A DNA stretch of 64,000 nucleotides from DATIJJ01 sp035478795 (lineage in GTDB: Bacteria > Pseudomonadota > Gammaproteobacteria > DSM-16500), in assembly GCA_035478795.1 (NCBI GenBank), contig DATIJJ010000037.1, positions 1 through 64,000 of the forward strand, written 5' to 3'. The translations under genes and the position numbers were made by a program. Each line of letters begins with the position of its first letter. Within the stretch, counting starts at the first letter, position 1. Below, in pieces: positions 1-8,948 of the stretch. The notes beneath the pieces were generated by a model. It worked only from the letters and a program-made list of their open reading frames with translations. It was not told the origin of the DNA and searched no databases.

Positions 1-34
1 CTGATTACCGGTTATATAGAAATTTCTGTTCTTA

Positions 35-1213
35 TCAGACGACTTGTCCTGCCGCCCAACCAGATGACCACGCCCATTGAAAGTTAAAACCACCAAGCCA
101 ACCTGTTACATCCACCACTTCACCAATAAAATACAATCGAGGCACATCAATACATTCCATCGTTTTTGAAGAAAGTGCGTTACAATCTACGCCTCCGAGC
201 GTCACTTCAGCAGTGCGGTAACCTTCCGTGCCATTCGGCAATAACTCCCATGCATTGAGCTGGCGTGCGATATGTAAAAGATCTTTATGTGCGATGGAAG
301 CAAGGGATATCTCTCCTCTTTCTGCAATAAATATATCAATCATACGTCTTGGAATAAATTCATGTAAAACTGTCTTTAATTGTTTTTTTGGGTGTTCTTT
401 TTGCATTATTTTTAAATACTCAAATAAATCCATATCCGGCAAAATATTAATAGAGACTGTTTCTCCTGGATTCCAGTAAGATGAAATTTGTAAAATAGCC
501 GGACCGCTTAAGCCACGATGAGTGAATAAAATATTTTCACGAAATGATTGCCGACTGTTACTGACCCGTGAATCCATTCCGATACCTGCCAAAGTAGATA
601 ATACGTCTTTGTCTTGTTGATGTAGTGTAAAAGGAACCAATCCTGCGCGCGTTGGCCAGACGGGGATATTAAATTGTTCAGCAACTTTGTAGCCAAACGG
701 ACTCGCACCCATAGTAGGAATGGATAACCCGCCACTTGCAATGACCAACGATTCACACTGAAAGATACCGATTGACGTATTTACTCTAAAATAATTATCA
801 GGCATTTTTTCAATCGATTTAACCTGAGTATTTATTTTGATTTTTGCATTTGCTTGTTCACATTCAAGAAGCAACATGTCCAGTATATCTTTTGATTTGT
901 TATCACAAAACAATTGTCCCAGTGTTTTTTCATGAAATGAAATTTTATGCTTCCTGACCAAATCTAAAAAATTCCACTGAGTATATCGAGTTAAGGCCGA
1001 TTTACAAAAATGCGGATTGTGAGAAATGTAATCGTCAGGATTAATATGATAATTGGTAAAATTACAACGACCACCACCCGACATCAATATTTTTTTACCT
1101 GGCTTATTTGCATGATCAATTACAGCTACATTGCGTTGGCGTTTACCAGCTTCTATGGCGCACATAAGGCCTGCAGCGCCTGCGCCAATAATGAGAACAT
1201 CTATGTTTTGCAT
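35..1213 (-). CDS. HI0933/YhiN-family FAD-dependent oxidoreductase
   Basis: Predicted cytosolic flavoprotein of 392 residues. The FAD-binding Rossmann motif GAGAAG lies at residues 10-15, and the family signature SGGGRCNFTN at 45-54. The C-terminal block with IGEVVDVTGWLGGFNFQWAW closes the FAD site as in HI0933/YhiN proteins. Length matches the family (about 390-410). The physiological substrate of this family is not established. The gene stands alone on the minus strand, about 150 bp downstream of an NlpC/P60 gene. Family call is firm; biological role is unknown. Confidence 0.9.
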   Translation of the reverse strand: MQNIDVLIIGAGAAGLMCAIEAGKRQRNVAVIDHANKPGKKILMSGGGRCNFTNYHINPDDYISHNPHFCKSALTRYTQWNFLDLVRKHKISFHEKTLGQLFCDNKSKDILDMLLLECEQANAKIKINTQVKSIEKMPDNYFRVNTSIGIFQCESLVIASGGLSIPTMGASPFGYKVAEQFNIPVWPTRAGLVPFTLHQQDKDVLSTLAGIGMDSRVSNSRQSFRENILFTHRGLSGPAILQISSYWNPGETVSINILPDMDLFEYLKIMQKEHPKKQLKTVLHEFIPRRMIDIFIAERGEISLASIAHKDLLHIARQLNAWELLPNGTEGYRTAEVTLGGVDCNALSSKTMECIDVPRLYFIGEVVDVTGWLGGFNFQWAWSSGWAAGQVV

Positions 1214-1367
1214 TTTTTGATTAACCTGTTTATTTATGATCGGAGAAAAAATGTATCGATCTTTGCCTGGGAGATTGCTAATTTTAACAATGGATATAAA
1301 TCATTTTTTAATAATTTTATTTGCATACATTAAAAGATCTCAATAGAGGGCTGTCTAAATAAAAAAT

Positions 1368-2000
1368 TTATTTATCACACGTCAAATCCGGTATACAACT
1401 ATATCCCTCAAATCGTTGCGGACCCTTTCCATCAGGTAATTTAAAATCAAATACACTGACTCCCCACATTTTTTTCCCTTGATAAGTACGTCCATCACTT
1501 GCACCAAACATAAGTCGATCACCTTTTTTATTTTTCCCAAGATATAGCATCACGTGTGTAACAGGTTGACCTCGATTCGCAACATACGTTCCTGACCAAA
1601 ATAATAAATCACCTGGTTTTAATTTAGAAAATTCCGGCGAATTAAAATCGCGATTTGTCACTTTGTATAATTTTCCCTGTTTCTCAACCCAGCCAAACAT
1701 TTCATCAGACGATCTTGGGACATCATGAAGTTTTTCCTGGTTTAATAAGTAATAAATCGTGCCTGAACAATCCATGCCTTTATTTTTTGGATCTGACGAG
1801 CCATATAAATACGTTAAATTCATTTTTGTGAGACGTGATGCTTTTAAAATAAGCTCCTGAACAATGACAGGATAAGTAGAATATTCAGGAATATCTGTAA
1901 TCTGGACAGGTTGAGTAATGGCATCGGGTACATTTTTTTCTGCATAAGCAATACACGATGCCATAACAATGCTTGCAAATAAAGCAAATATGCGATACAA
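1368..2000 (-). CDS. Exported NlpC/P60-family (C40) cell-wall hydrolase
   Basis: Predicted periplasmic or secreted cysteine peptidase acting on peptidoglycan stem peptides. A short hydrophobic signal (about residues 1-20, ending near Ala-Tyr-Ala) precedes the domain. The catalytic Cys is in GMDCSG (Cys78) and the likely catalytic His in THVMLYLG (His149), with the conserved LKPGDLLFW between them. The only start giving a full signal peptide is TTG at 2000; the first in-frame ATG lies inside the hydrophobic segment. The TTG sits seven bases after the stop of the small membrane-protein gene upstream, so the two are probably translationally coupled. Target bond is inferred from the family. Confidence 0.8.
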   Translation of the reverse strand: MYRIFALFASIVMASCIAYAEKNVPDAITQPVQITDIPEYSTYPVIVQELILKASRLTKMNLTYLYGSSDPKNKGMDCSGTIYYLLNQEKLHDVPRSSDEMFGWVEKQGKLYKVTNRDFNSPEFSKLKPGDLLFWSGTYVANRGQPVTHVMLYLGKNKKGDRLMFGASDGRTYQGKKMWGVSVFDFKLPDGKGPQRFEGYSCIPDLTCDK

Positions 2001-2007
2001 AATTAAA

Positions 2008-2166
2008 TTACCTGCCTATAAGAATAAAAATTCCAGCCACCAGAGCAATAATTCCATCAACAATACCCGGAATAGCCAATGCAGGTACTAACGCTGCGAT
2101 ACCGACTAAAATTAAATAAATAGCAAGAAGTATAAAACCAATATTGCGGGGAAAATCAATTTTCAT
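2008..2166 (-). CDS. Small hydrophobic membrane protein (52 aa)
   Basis: A 52-residue ORF starting MKIDFPRNIGF and ending ILIGR. It holds two closely spaced hydrophobic stretches (about residues 10-30 and 33-50) separated by a Pro/Gly turn, so it should be an inner-membrane hairpin. It looks like the short DUF3309/DUF3096-type membrane proteins common in proteobacteria, but that name is tentative. It lies directly upstream of the NlpC/P60 gene with seven bases between. No function can be assigned. Confidence 0.65.
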   Translation of the reverse strand: MKIDFPRNIGFILLAIYLILVGIAALVPALAIPGIVDGIIALVAGIFILIGR

Positions 2167-2250
2167 ATAAAAATCCTTTTTAAAAAATAGAAGTTCATCG
2201 TAAGTGTAGCATACCCTTGTACACAGAGTTAACCTGTCAATAAAGAAATA

Positions 2251-3258
2251 CTAAATCTTGATTACAATCTTTCCCACGTGCCCTGCTGCCTGAAGCGCTT
2301 TATAGGCTTTCCCTGTTTCCGAAAAATCAAAAACCTGATCGATGACAGGACGAATGCGGTTTTCTTTAATACCCCTGATCATATCAATAAATTGACTACG
2401 ATTGCCTACGTAGATTCCATGAACATCAATGCTTTTTCCAAGTATCAACACAGTATCAACCGATGCGGATATACCTGCCAGCACACCAATCATACTCACT
2501 GTTCCCCCGATACGTACAGCACGCAAGGATTTTGAAAACGTTCCGGCACCGCCCACCTCGATAACCTGGTCAACGCCTCTTTTATGCGTCAGCTTATAGA
2601 CTTCCTCGTCCCAATTCGGTGTTTTTTTGTAATTGATAGTTTCATCTGCACTCCATGTTTTAACCTTCTTTAATTTCTCATCCGAACTGGATGTAACAAT
2701 GACATGCGCACCTGCCGCTTTGGCAAATTGCAGTGCGAATATACTGACCCCGCCTGTTCCCAAGACAAGAACTGTTTGTCCCGGTTTGATATTTCCTTTA
2801 CAAAATAAAGCATTCCATGCTGTTAAACCTGCACAGGGTAATGTCGCTGCTTCTTCATATGAAAGGGAGTCAGGTAAAGACACAGCACCGGTTTCCGGTA
2901 ATGCGACATATTCAGCCAACATACCATCCAGATCACCGCCCAATGCTTTCATATTTCGTTCAGGTGAGACTGAACCTGCATCCCAATAAGGAAAAAAAGT
3001 CCCTGCAACACGATCCTTGACACAAAATGCCTTCACCGCATGTCCTGTTTCAACAACTTCACCCGCGCCATCTGAAAGAGGAATCATGGGATAATTTAAA
3101 TTGGCACGATACGTTCCTGTCGCAATCATGTAGTCGCGATAATTAAGCGAGACAGCCTTGACTTTGACAAGTATCTCGTTCGGTTTCAGCTCAGGTTTTT
3201 TTCGTTCAATCAACTGGATACAGTCCAGACCTTTTCCACGGACCTCATATGCTTGCAT
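2251..3258 (-). CDS. Zinc-independent MDR-family alcohol dehydrogenase/quinone oxidoreductase
   Basis: Predicted NAD(P)H-dependent medium-chain dehydrogenase of 335 residues. The N-terminal GroES-like domain is followed by a Rossmann fold with the cofactor motif GTGGVS at 167-172. The structural-zinc Cys cluster and the usual catalytic Cys/His set are missing, pointing to the zinc-independent branch. The start is placed at the ATG at 3258 because an AGGAG Shine-Dalgarno sits six bases upstream and the protein then begins MQAYEV, as in relatives; an upstream in-frame ATG would add 16 unsupported residues. Substrate unknown. Confidence 0.85.
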   Translation of the reverse strand: MQAYEVRGKGLDCIQLIERKKPELKPNEILVKVKAVSLNYRDYMIATGTYRANLNYPMIPLSDGAGEVVETGHAVKAFCVKDRVAGTFFPYWDAGSVSPERNMKALGGDLDGMLAEYVALPETGAVSLPDSLSYEEAATLPCAGLTAWNALFCKGNIKPGQTVLVLGTGGVSIFALQFAKAAGAHVIVTSSSDEKLKKVKTWSADETINYKKTPNWDEEVYKLTHKRGVDQVIEVGGAGTFSKSLRAVRIGGTVSMIGVLAGISASVDTVLILGKSIDVHGIYVGNRSQFIDMIRGIKENRIRPVIDQVFDFSETGKAYKALQAAGHVGKIVIKI

Positions 3259-3426
3259 ATTTTTCTCCTGATTTGACATGTTGTATTCAGCTGACTGAAT
3301 CATCAAAATGGACGTTCAATTAAGTCATATTTTACGTTTAAAAATATACCGGGCTTTTGTAACAAGGTCCAGGATATACTCAAACAGATGATCTTTTACC
3401 TCGGGAAAAAAGGGAAAGTTTATTAC

Positions 3427-5832
3427 ATGGAAAGAAACACCCATAAAATAGCAAAAAAATTTATAAATTTGCTAATATTGCTTTATGGCATATCAAATGC
3501 ATTTGCTACTGACCGCATAGTCAATTTAGTCGTAGGATACAAAACTGTTTATTTTGCAGGTAGACATGGACAAGCTATCGCAGTAAATAATCAAATTCCT
3601 GCACCGATTTTGCATTTTAAGGAAGGTGACCATGTCACCATTAATGTTTATAACCACCTCGATCAAAAAACGGCAATTCATTGGCACGGCATGCTTGTAC
3701 CATGGCAAATGGATGGCGTATCAGGCGTTACTCAAAAAGGCATTCCGCCAGGCGGTGTTTTTCATTATAAATTTACGTTATATCAATCAGGAACATATTG
3801 GTACCACGCGCATGCAGATCTTCAAGAGCAACAAGGTTTGTACGGTGGCTTTTTAATTGATCCATCCAGACATCCACATTATAAATATACAAAAGACTAT
3901 GTGGTTATTCTATCTGATTGGAGCAACACTCATCCAGATCAAATTCTTGCTAATCTAAAAAAAGAAGGTGACTATTATTCGCCAGGATTTCCTCTTCAAC
4001 CATCTCTTGTAAAATTTATTCATGACTACCGAACAGCATCGACAGGAGAGCGTCAAAATATAATTGATGATTATAAAATGATGCAGAAAATGCGTATGAG
4101 TATTTATGATATAAGTGATGTTGCCTATGATGCTTTTTTGTTAAATGGTCAGCCCATATCAAATCCATGGACTGCACCTGTCAAGATTGGAGATGTAGTA
4201 CGTTTACGCTTTATTGGCGCGGGTGGCAGTACTATTTTCCATGTCAAAATACCAGGAACTTCCATGCAAATGGTGCATGTAGAAGGCAATGACGTGAAAC
4301 CTTACGCAATTGATGATTTTAAAATTGCGCCGGGCGAAACGTATGATGTTCTGGTAAAAATTCAAAAAAATGAACCTTATATTATATATGCAGAATCAAT
4401 AGATACATTGGGAGCAGCATATGGTGCATTGATAACCGCACCCCGGCAGATAGTTAATTACCGGCAAGTGTCCCGGTTCCCGGAACCCAAACCGGTGATG
4501 AGAGAAATGATGTCATTGATGATGAGTGATCATGGCTCATCAAGCATGAAGATGAATCCTGACATGCCAATGAATCACTCTATGAATATGGACATGCCAA
4601 CGGAACCGACAATCATAGGGGATAGTATTTCTCCTCCCATGTCTCCCCAAAACACAACAGGAACAAAATATCAAAATTTAACAGCTGCTGTTAAAACTAA
4701 CGACCCCAATAAACCAGTGGATGGGGTTATCAAAATGGAATTGTTTGGTTATATGGATCGTTTCATTTGGTTTATAAATGGAGAGCCTGAATATAAAGCT
4801 CACCCCATTATATTAGAACCAAACAAACGGTATCGATTTATTTTTACCAATCCCTCAATGATGCGTCATCCCATGCATTTTCATGGTCACTGGTTTATTT
4901 TGCGTAATGGACATGGCAGCCATGATCCATTATTGCATACCATTGATATTCCACCAGGTGCCACTGTAACAGCAGATGTTGATACAGATGCAAGCGGGCA
5001 ATGGCTTTTTCACTGCCACCTTCTCTATCATATGATGACGGGAATGTCGCGCGTATTCCAGTACTCAACATTAATCGAAATTACCAAAGGTGAAGCGAAG
5101 CCTCAGAACCATATCAAACAGACGCTTTATCATAATCGACCCATTGTAAGAGTAGATGAAACAAGACCTATAGACCTTTCTCTTGTTTATCACCCGATGG
5201 CACATCAGATGGGATTCTATTTGGCAAATTTTTTAGATATCGGTGAAGACCCCTTTCATAACGTACAAAAACTTACCTTTAAAGGTTTATACGGACGCGA
5301 CTATGACAAGTTGGAATTATTTACCAATGATGCTGAAGTAGAAAAAGGGAAAACACAAAATGCCGATATAGATATTTTTTATTGGCATCTCATAGATCAA
5401 TTTTGGGCCATTAAAGGTGGTGCAAATTATTTTTATCGCCCTGCCAGGTCTCCTTATTGGCAACCTGGTATTGGTTTGGAAGGATTAATGCCTTATTTTA
5501 TTGATACGAATCTAAGAGGGTATTACTACAATGGAAGTGCAAAATTAGATGCTGAATTATCACGTAACTCACAAATCACAAGTAATTTTTTTATCAGAGT
5601 GGGTATTCGCGGTATCATTGCATCAAAAACAGTAGCACAAGCGGAGATTGGTAGCGGCCTTAACCAAATGCGCTACATTGTGAGGCCATATTACCGTCTT
5701 ATGCCAGGTTTAAGCATATTTGCTGAATTTGAAAATCAACGAAATTATGGTTCTTTTAAAAATATGCAAATGAATAATGGGCTAGCCACGATTCAAAATA
5801 CATTAACGTTTGGCCTGTCAATGGTGTTTTAA
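3427..5832 (+). CDS. Multicopper oxidase fused to a CopB-like outer-membrane barrel
   Basis: Predicted copper-resistance protein of 801 residues joining the roles of CopA and CopB. A Sec-type signal (residues 1-27) lacks a twin arginine. The oxidase carries all four copper motifs: HWHG at about 85-88, WYHAHAD from 125, HPMHFHGHW near 481, and HCHLLYH with a Met ligand near 529. A Met/His-rich loop lies at about 357-392 (MKMNPDMPMNHSMNM), as in CopA. From about 575 to the end, the sequence matches CopB: alternating strand pattern, YGRDYDKLELF, and a terminal Phe typical of barrels. CopA and CopB are normally separate genes. The reading frame is continuous with no sign of a sequencing join. ATG 3427 is preferred over 3388 because it gives a clean signal peptide. 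Confidence 0.85.
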   Translation: MERNTHKIAKKFINLLILLYGISNAFATDRIVNLVVGYKTVYFAGRHGQAIAVNNQIPAPILHFKEGDHVTINVYNHLDQKTAIHWHGMLVPWQMDGVSGVTQKGIPPGGVFHYKFTLYQSGTYWYHAHADLQEQQGLYGGFLIDPSRHPHYKYTKDYVVILSDWSNTHPDQILANLKKEGDYYSPGFPLQPSLVKFIHDYRTASTGERQNIIDDYKMMQKMRMSIYDISDVAYDAFLLNGQPISNPWTAPVKIGDVVRLRFIGAGGSTIFHVKIPGTSMQMVHVEGNDVKPYAIDDFKIAPGETYDVLVKIQKNEPYIIYAESIDTLGAAYGALITAPRQIVNYRQVSRFPEPKPVMREMMSLMMSDHGSSSMKMNPDMPMNHSMNMDMPTEPTIIGDSISPPMSPQNTTGTKYQNLTAAVKTNDPNKPVDGVIKMELFGYMDRFIWFINGEPEYKAHPIILEPNKRYRFIFTNPSMMRHPMHFHGHWFILRNGHGSHDPLLHTIDIPPGATVTADVDTDASGQWLFHCHLLYHMMTGMSRVFQYSTLIEITKGEAKPQNHIKQTLYHNRPIVRVDETRPIDLSLVYHPMAHQMGFYLANFLDIGEDPFHNVQKLTFKGLYGRDYDKLELFTNDAEVEKGKTQNADIDIFYWHLIDQFWAIKGGANYFYRPARSPYWQPGIGLEGLMPYFIDTNLRGYYYNGSAKLDAELSRNSQITSNFFIRVGIRGIIASKTVAQAEIGSGLNQMRYIVRPYYRLMPGLSIFAEFENQRNYGSFKNMQMNNGLATIQNTLTFGLSMVF

Positions 5833-5883
5833 TTGTGCAGCCTGGCGTAAAATGGTCGCGTTTTTTATTATTGGAGTATTGTC

Positions 5884-6612
5884 ATGAAATTAATTACATT
5901 AAATATCTGGGGAGGTCATGTACGCGACCCCTTGCACCAATTTATCGAAACTAACAATGAAATTGATATCTTCTGTTTTCAGGAAGTCTATCACAAGGCA
6001 AAAAAAATGATCACGATTGAAGACCGCTCAGTCTCATTAAATATTTTTTCAGAATTACAAACATTGCTGCCTGATCATACAGGATATTTCAAGGCGGCTG
6101 TTGATGGTGTGTACGGAATTGGGATGTTTATCAAAAAAGGAATCGCCCTGTTGAACGAAGGCGATTTTGTGATTCATGAAAATCCGGCCTATTTAGGCTA
6201 TGGACCCTCGCACTCTCGTATTTTGCAATGGGCTAAATGCAATATTGAAGGAAATTCATATATGATTATGAATGTTCATGGGCTATGGAATGGGATGGGG
6301 AAAACAGATACACCCGAGCGCATTGCACAGTCTGAAAAAATAAAAGAATTTATGGATAATGTGCCCGACAGGAAAATTTTATGCGGCGATTTCAATTTAA
6401 AGCCGGATACCAGGAGCTTAAAAATAATTGCGGACGGTATGCACGATCTGATTGACAAATACAATATTCTTTCAACAAGAACAAGCTATTATCCGAAAGA
6501 AGAAAAATTTGCAGATTACGTTTTTACTTCTCCAGATATCAAAATAAATAAATTTTCTGTATTAAGGGATGAAGTATCTGATCATGCTCCTTTGCTAGTT
6601 GATTTTGATTGA
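5884..6612 (+). CDS. Endonuclease/exonuclease/phosphatase (EEP) family protein
   Basis: Predicted metal-dependent phosphodiesterase of 242 residues. EEP motifs appear in order: LNIWGG with the first Asn near residue 7, FCFQEV with the metal-binding Glu34, MNVHGLW, CGDFNLKPD, and the terminal SDHAPLLVDFD with the catalytic Asp/His pair. No signal peptide is seen, so it should act in the cytosol. Members hydrolyse nucleic acids, phospholipids or inositol phosphates; the sequence does not say which. It follows the copper oxidase gene by 51 bases and may share its transcript. Confidence 0.85.
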   Translation: MKLITLNIWGGHVRDPLHQFIETNNEIDIFCFQEVYHKAKKMITIEDRSVSLNIFSELQTLLPDHTGYFKAAVDGVYGIGMFIKKGIALLNEGDFVIHENPAYLGYGPSHSRILQWAKCNIEGNSYMIMNVHGLWNGMGKTDTPERIAQSEKIKEFMDNVPDRKILCGDFNLKPDTRSLKIIADGMHDLIDKYNILSTRTSYYPKEEKFADYVFTSPDIKINKFSVLRDEVSDHAPLLVDFD

Positions 6613-6626
6613 CGAAAACTTGCCAG

Positions 6627-6660
6627 GAAAAAGAACGTGTCATGTTGTCATTCATGACGC
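6627..6660 (-). terminator. Probable intrinsic terminator of the long minus-strand operon
   Basis: A six-base-pair stem GTCATG/CATGAC (6639-6644 with 6653-6658) and an eight-base loop are followed, on the minus strand, by a T-rich tract (TTCTTTTT). It lies just beyond the stop of the CXXCH lipoprotein gene and between convergent genes. The stem is short, so strength is uncertain. Confidence 0.5.
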
Positions 6661-6662
6661 TC

Positions 6663-7670
6663 TCATTGCGCCTGTTTGTGGGAATCGCCCGCTTGCTGAT
6701 GACAAGCAAGACAGCCATAACCCGAATTAAACAAAATCATTTTGTTGGGATCCCATGCCCGATTTGAAGCCCCTGTATTTAATTTCTGATTCTGAAAATG
6801 GATCACATTGGCTTTTGCATTAACGATACGGTTTTCGAGAAATGCGCGATAAGGCCAGGATTCATAATTTCCAGCGAGCCTCGCATTTCGATAAATCCTG
6901 ATCGCTGTTTGCCAATCCCCGGCTTTTACCAGCATGTCACCCATGTTTAGAAAAAATCCTTCAAAATTATAAGGTGCAATCCAGGAATTCCAGCATGCGC
7001 GCTTCGGCCCTGACTGTGTTTCATTTTTCATATAAATTGAAAAATCCGGGTTTTCATGTGGAACATGTTGCATGGCACATAAATCAAGGGTTGCCCATTG
7101 CCATGCCAGTCCCTCTTTAAAATGGTCAGACCCGGCAGGCAGACTTGACATCACATACCCTGCAGTAAAGTAATTAAATTCGGGCCACATGCGTATCGCT
7201 TTTTTTAAGGTAAAATAGCCATGAACCTGTTCACGTTCATCATTAAAAATGGTTCCTTCCACCAGTTGGCTGTCTCCCAGGAATCCCAGAGATCGGGCAT
7301 CCGCCGGATCCAGTTGCACAGCTTCTGAAAAATATTTTTTACTCAATACGATATTATCCACGATCGTGGGATAAATCACTTTTTCACGGTAACGCTCGGT
7401 CAGCTGCCAGATATGTAAAAATCCGAGATGAGCAGCCAGCTGTGGATTATTCGGATTTCGAAGCCAGGCCGCCATTAATAACCGTGTTGTATTGTCGATT
7501 TCATCATATTTTCCCTGATGCAATGTCATCCAGAATTGATTTTCGGCTGCACTTGTCAGTTGACTGTGATCAATGACCGCTTTTTTTTTGGGAGTAAATA
7601 AAGTCGCAAGATTTTCACAGGCAGATAAAAAGAAAAAGATGAGAAAAATGGTCAATAGCCTGATTTTCAT
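6663..7670 (-). CDS. Lipoprotein with TPR-like repeats and a C-terminal CXXCH motif
   Basis: Predicted lipoprotein of 335 residues. The signal peptide ends in lipobox LSAC with Cys18 as the lipidation site. The body is helical, with Ala/Leu-spaced stretches suggestive of tetratricopeptide repeats (for example around NPQLAAHLGFLHIW and ADARSLGFLGDSQL). The last 20 residues contain CLACH (Cys320, Cys323, His324), a single c-type haem-attachment motif, unusual for this architecture. It starts three bases after the stop of the DUF190 gene and so belongs to the crcB operon. It is not recognised as a named family. Haem attachment is inferred from the motif alone. Confidence 0.7.
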   Translation of the reverse strand: MKIRLLTIFLIFFFLSACENLATLFTPKKKAVIDHSQLTSAAENQFWMTLHQGKYDEIDNTTRLLMAAWLRNPNNPQLAAHLGFLHIWQLTERYREKVIYPTIVDNIVLSKKYFSEAVQLDPADARSLGFLGDSQLVEGTIFNDEREQVHGYFTLKKAIRMWPEFNYFTAGYVMSSLPAGSDHFKEGLAWQWATLDLCAMQHVPHENPDFSIYMKNETQSGPKRACWNSWIAPYNFEGFFLNMGDMLVKAGDWQTAIRIYRNARLAGNYESWPYRAFLENRIVNAKANVIHFQNQKLNTGASNRAWDPNKMILFNSGYGCLACHQQAGDSHKQAQ

Positions 7671-7673
7671 AAT

Positions 7674-7988
7674 CTATGATCCTGAGTCGTTTGTCCTGGC
7701 ATTCCAAAAAACAATATGTTCATGTTTGATATTCTTGCCTAAATAATCCAGCGCAGGTTTGATTTTATTGTCCTCATCAAAAAATTCGATAACAAGAGGC
7801 AAATCCAGTGACAGATCAATTAATGAAGCCGTGTGGTTTTTTCCCGTTTCACCAAATCCGCTGATGGCACGAAACACACTGATACCGCGAATTTTAATCA
7901 CATTTTTAAGATAACTCACCACCTCATTTAGCAAATGTTCTGATTCCATCATATAAATTCTGACAACAGTCACATCCCGTGTTTTCAT
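7674..7988 (-). CDS. DUF190 family protein
   Basis: Protein of 104 residues with the DUF190 pattern: a ferredoxin-like alpha/beta fold with VVRIYMMES near the start, the central ISVFRAISGFGETG, and LPLVIEFFDED. DUF190 genes commonly sit beside crcB, and this one overlaps the crcB stop by four bases (ATGA) with AGGAAG upstream. The start at 7988 is chosen for that overlap and ribosome-binding site. PII-like folds suggest a regulatory or ligand-sensing role, but none is established; a link to fluoride export is inferred from the neighbour. Confidence 0.85.
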   Translation of the reverse strand: MKTRDVTVVRIYMMESEHLLNEVVSYLKNVIKIRGISVFRAISGFGETGKNHTASLIDLSLDLPLVIEFFDEDNKIKPALDYLGKNIKHEHIVFWNARTNDSGS

Positions 7989-8359
7989 AATTGTCTTCCT
8001 AAAAGAACGCCAAACCAGACTGCCAGCATGCATAGGATAACGCTCGACAGAATATTTAATAATCCACTCAACCAGGCACCATTCTCGAGGAGATTGAGTG
8101 TCTCAATGGAAAAAGATGAAAAGGTCGTATAGCCACCCAATAAACCAATCAATAACAAAGATCGCAAGGGTTGGCCAATGCCGTTAAAACGCTCGATAAT
8201 TAAAACAAATAACAGTCCCATCAGGAAAGAACCACTGATGTTTACAATCAGTGTGCCATAAGGGAATTGTCGTCCGGTTATCCAATAGACCAGGTTGGAT
8301 ACCCAGTATCGCAACACACCACCTGTCCCTGCCCCTAAAAAAATCAGCAGGAGGGTCAT
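7985..8359 (-). CDS. crcB: Fluoride ion channel CrcB (Fluc)
   Basis: Inner-membrane fluoride exporter of 124 residues with four predicted membrane helices, acting as a dual-topology dimer in the Fluc family. Diagnostic elements are GTLIVNISGSFLMG with the conserved Asn40 and GGYTTFSSFS at 75-84, which lines the pore and sodium site. It overlaps the FMN-reductase gene upstream and DUF190 downstream by four bases each, so all three should be co-translated. No fluoride riboswitch was recognised at the junctions. Only one crcB copy is visible. Confidence 0.95.
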   Translation of the reverse strand: MTLLLIFLGAGTGGVLRYWVSNLVYWITGRQFPYGTLIVNISGSFLMGLLFVLIIERFNGIGQPLRSLLLIGLLGGYTTFSSFSIETLNLLENGAWLSGLLNILSSVILCMLAVWFGVLLGRQL

Positions 8360-8910
8360 GATGTCACTTGGCAGGCTGCAATGGCTTTGGCATATCCGTC
8401 CAGAAATCCTTGCAGGAATGTTCGGGTTGCCTCCACTGTGATATTAAAATCCTGGTCGATAAGTCCTTCCTTATAAACCAGATAAATTTCGGGTTGCCCA
8501 AAATAAATGGCATCGAGCGCCACCATAATGCTGCGCAAATGCGATTGCGCAACAGCCGTTCCAATCACACCCGGACTGGTTCCGATAGCAGCCATGGGTT
8601 TTTTGGCCCATACATTGGTTCCATAAGGTCTTGTTCCCCAATCAATGCTATTTTTCAAAACACCAGGGATCGATCGGTTATATTCAGGCGTCACAAACAA
8701 AATACCATCGGCTTCTTTAATTTCTTTTTTAAATCGGATAACAGGCTCTGGCAAGTGATCATCCAGATCCTGGTTATAAAGCGGTATATCCTCTATTTTA
8801 AGAAATGAAAAAGCGAGAGAAGGATGTTTCAGTTTATCGAGAGCAAGTGCCAATCTTCGGTTGAAGGAATCCTTGCGAAGACTGCCAACGATAACGGCGA
8901 TTTTAAACAT
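8356..8910 (-). CDS. NADPH-dependent FMN reductase
   Basis: Predicted flavodoxin-like reductase of 184 residues. The phosphate-binding loop is GSLRKDSFNRRLA from residue 9, and the family signature PEYNRSIPGVLKNSIDW lies at 75-91. It probably reduces FMN, quinones or chromate-like substrates with NADPH, as related YieF/ArsH-type proteins do; the true substrate is unknown. The start is 38 bases downstream of the cation/proton antiporter stop and the stop overlaps crcB. Confidence 0.9.
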   Translation of the reverse strand: MFKIAVIVGSLRKDSFNRRLALALDKLKHPSLAFSFLKIEDIPLYNQDLDDHLPEPVIRFKKEIKEADGILFVTPEYNRSIPGVLKNSIDWGTRPYGTNVWAKKPMAAIGTSPGVIGTAVAQSHLRSIMVALDAIYFGQPEIYLVYKEGLIDQDFNITVEATRTFLQGFLDGYAKAIAACQVTS

Positions 8911-8948
8911 AAGTCATTCCTTAATGAACAAAACACAGTATCTCCCTT

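Noticed and set aside
1010..1333. Plus-strand ORF of 107 codons over the start of the HI0933 gene
   Set aside because: Mostly antisense to a conserved gene and without a ribosome-binding site.
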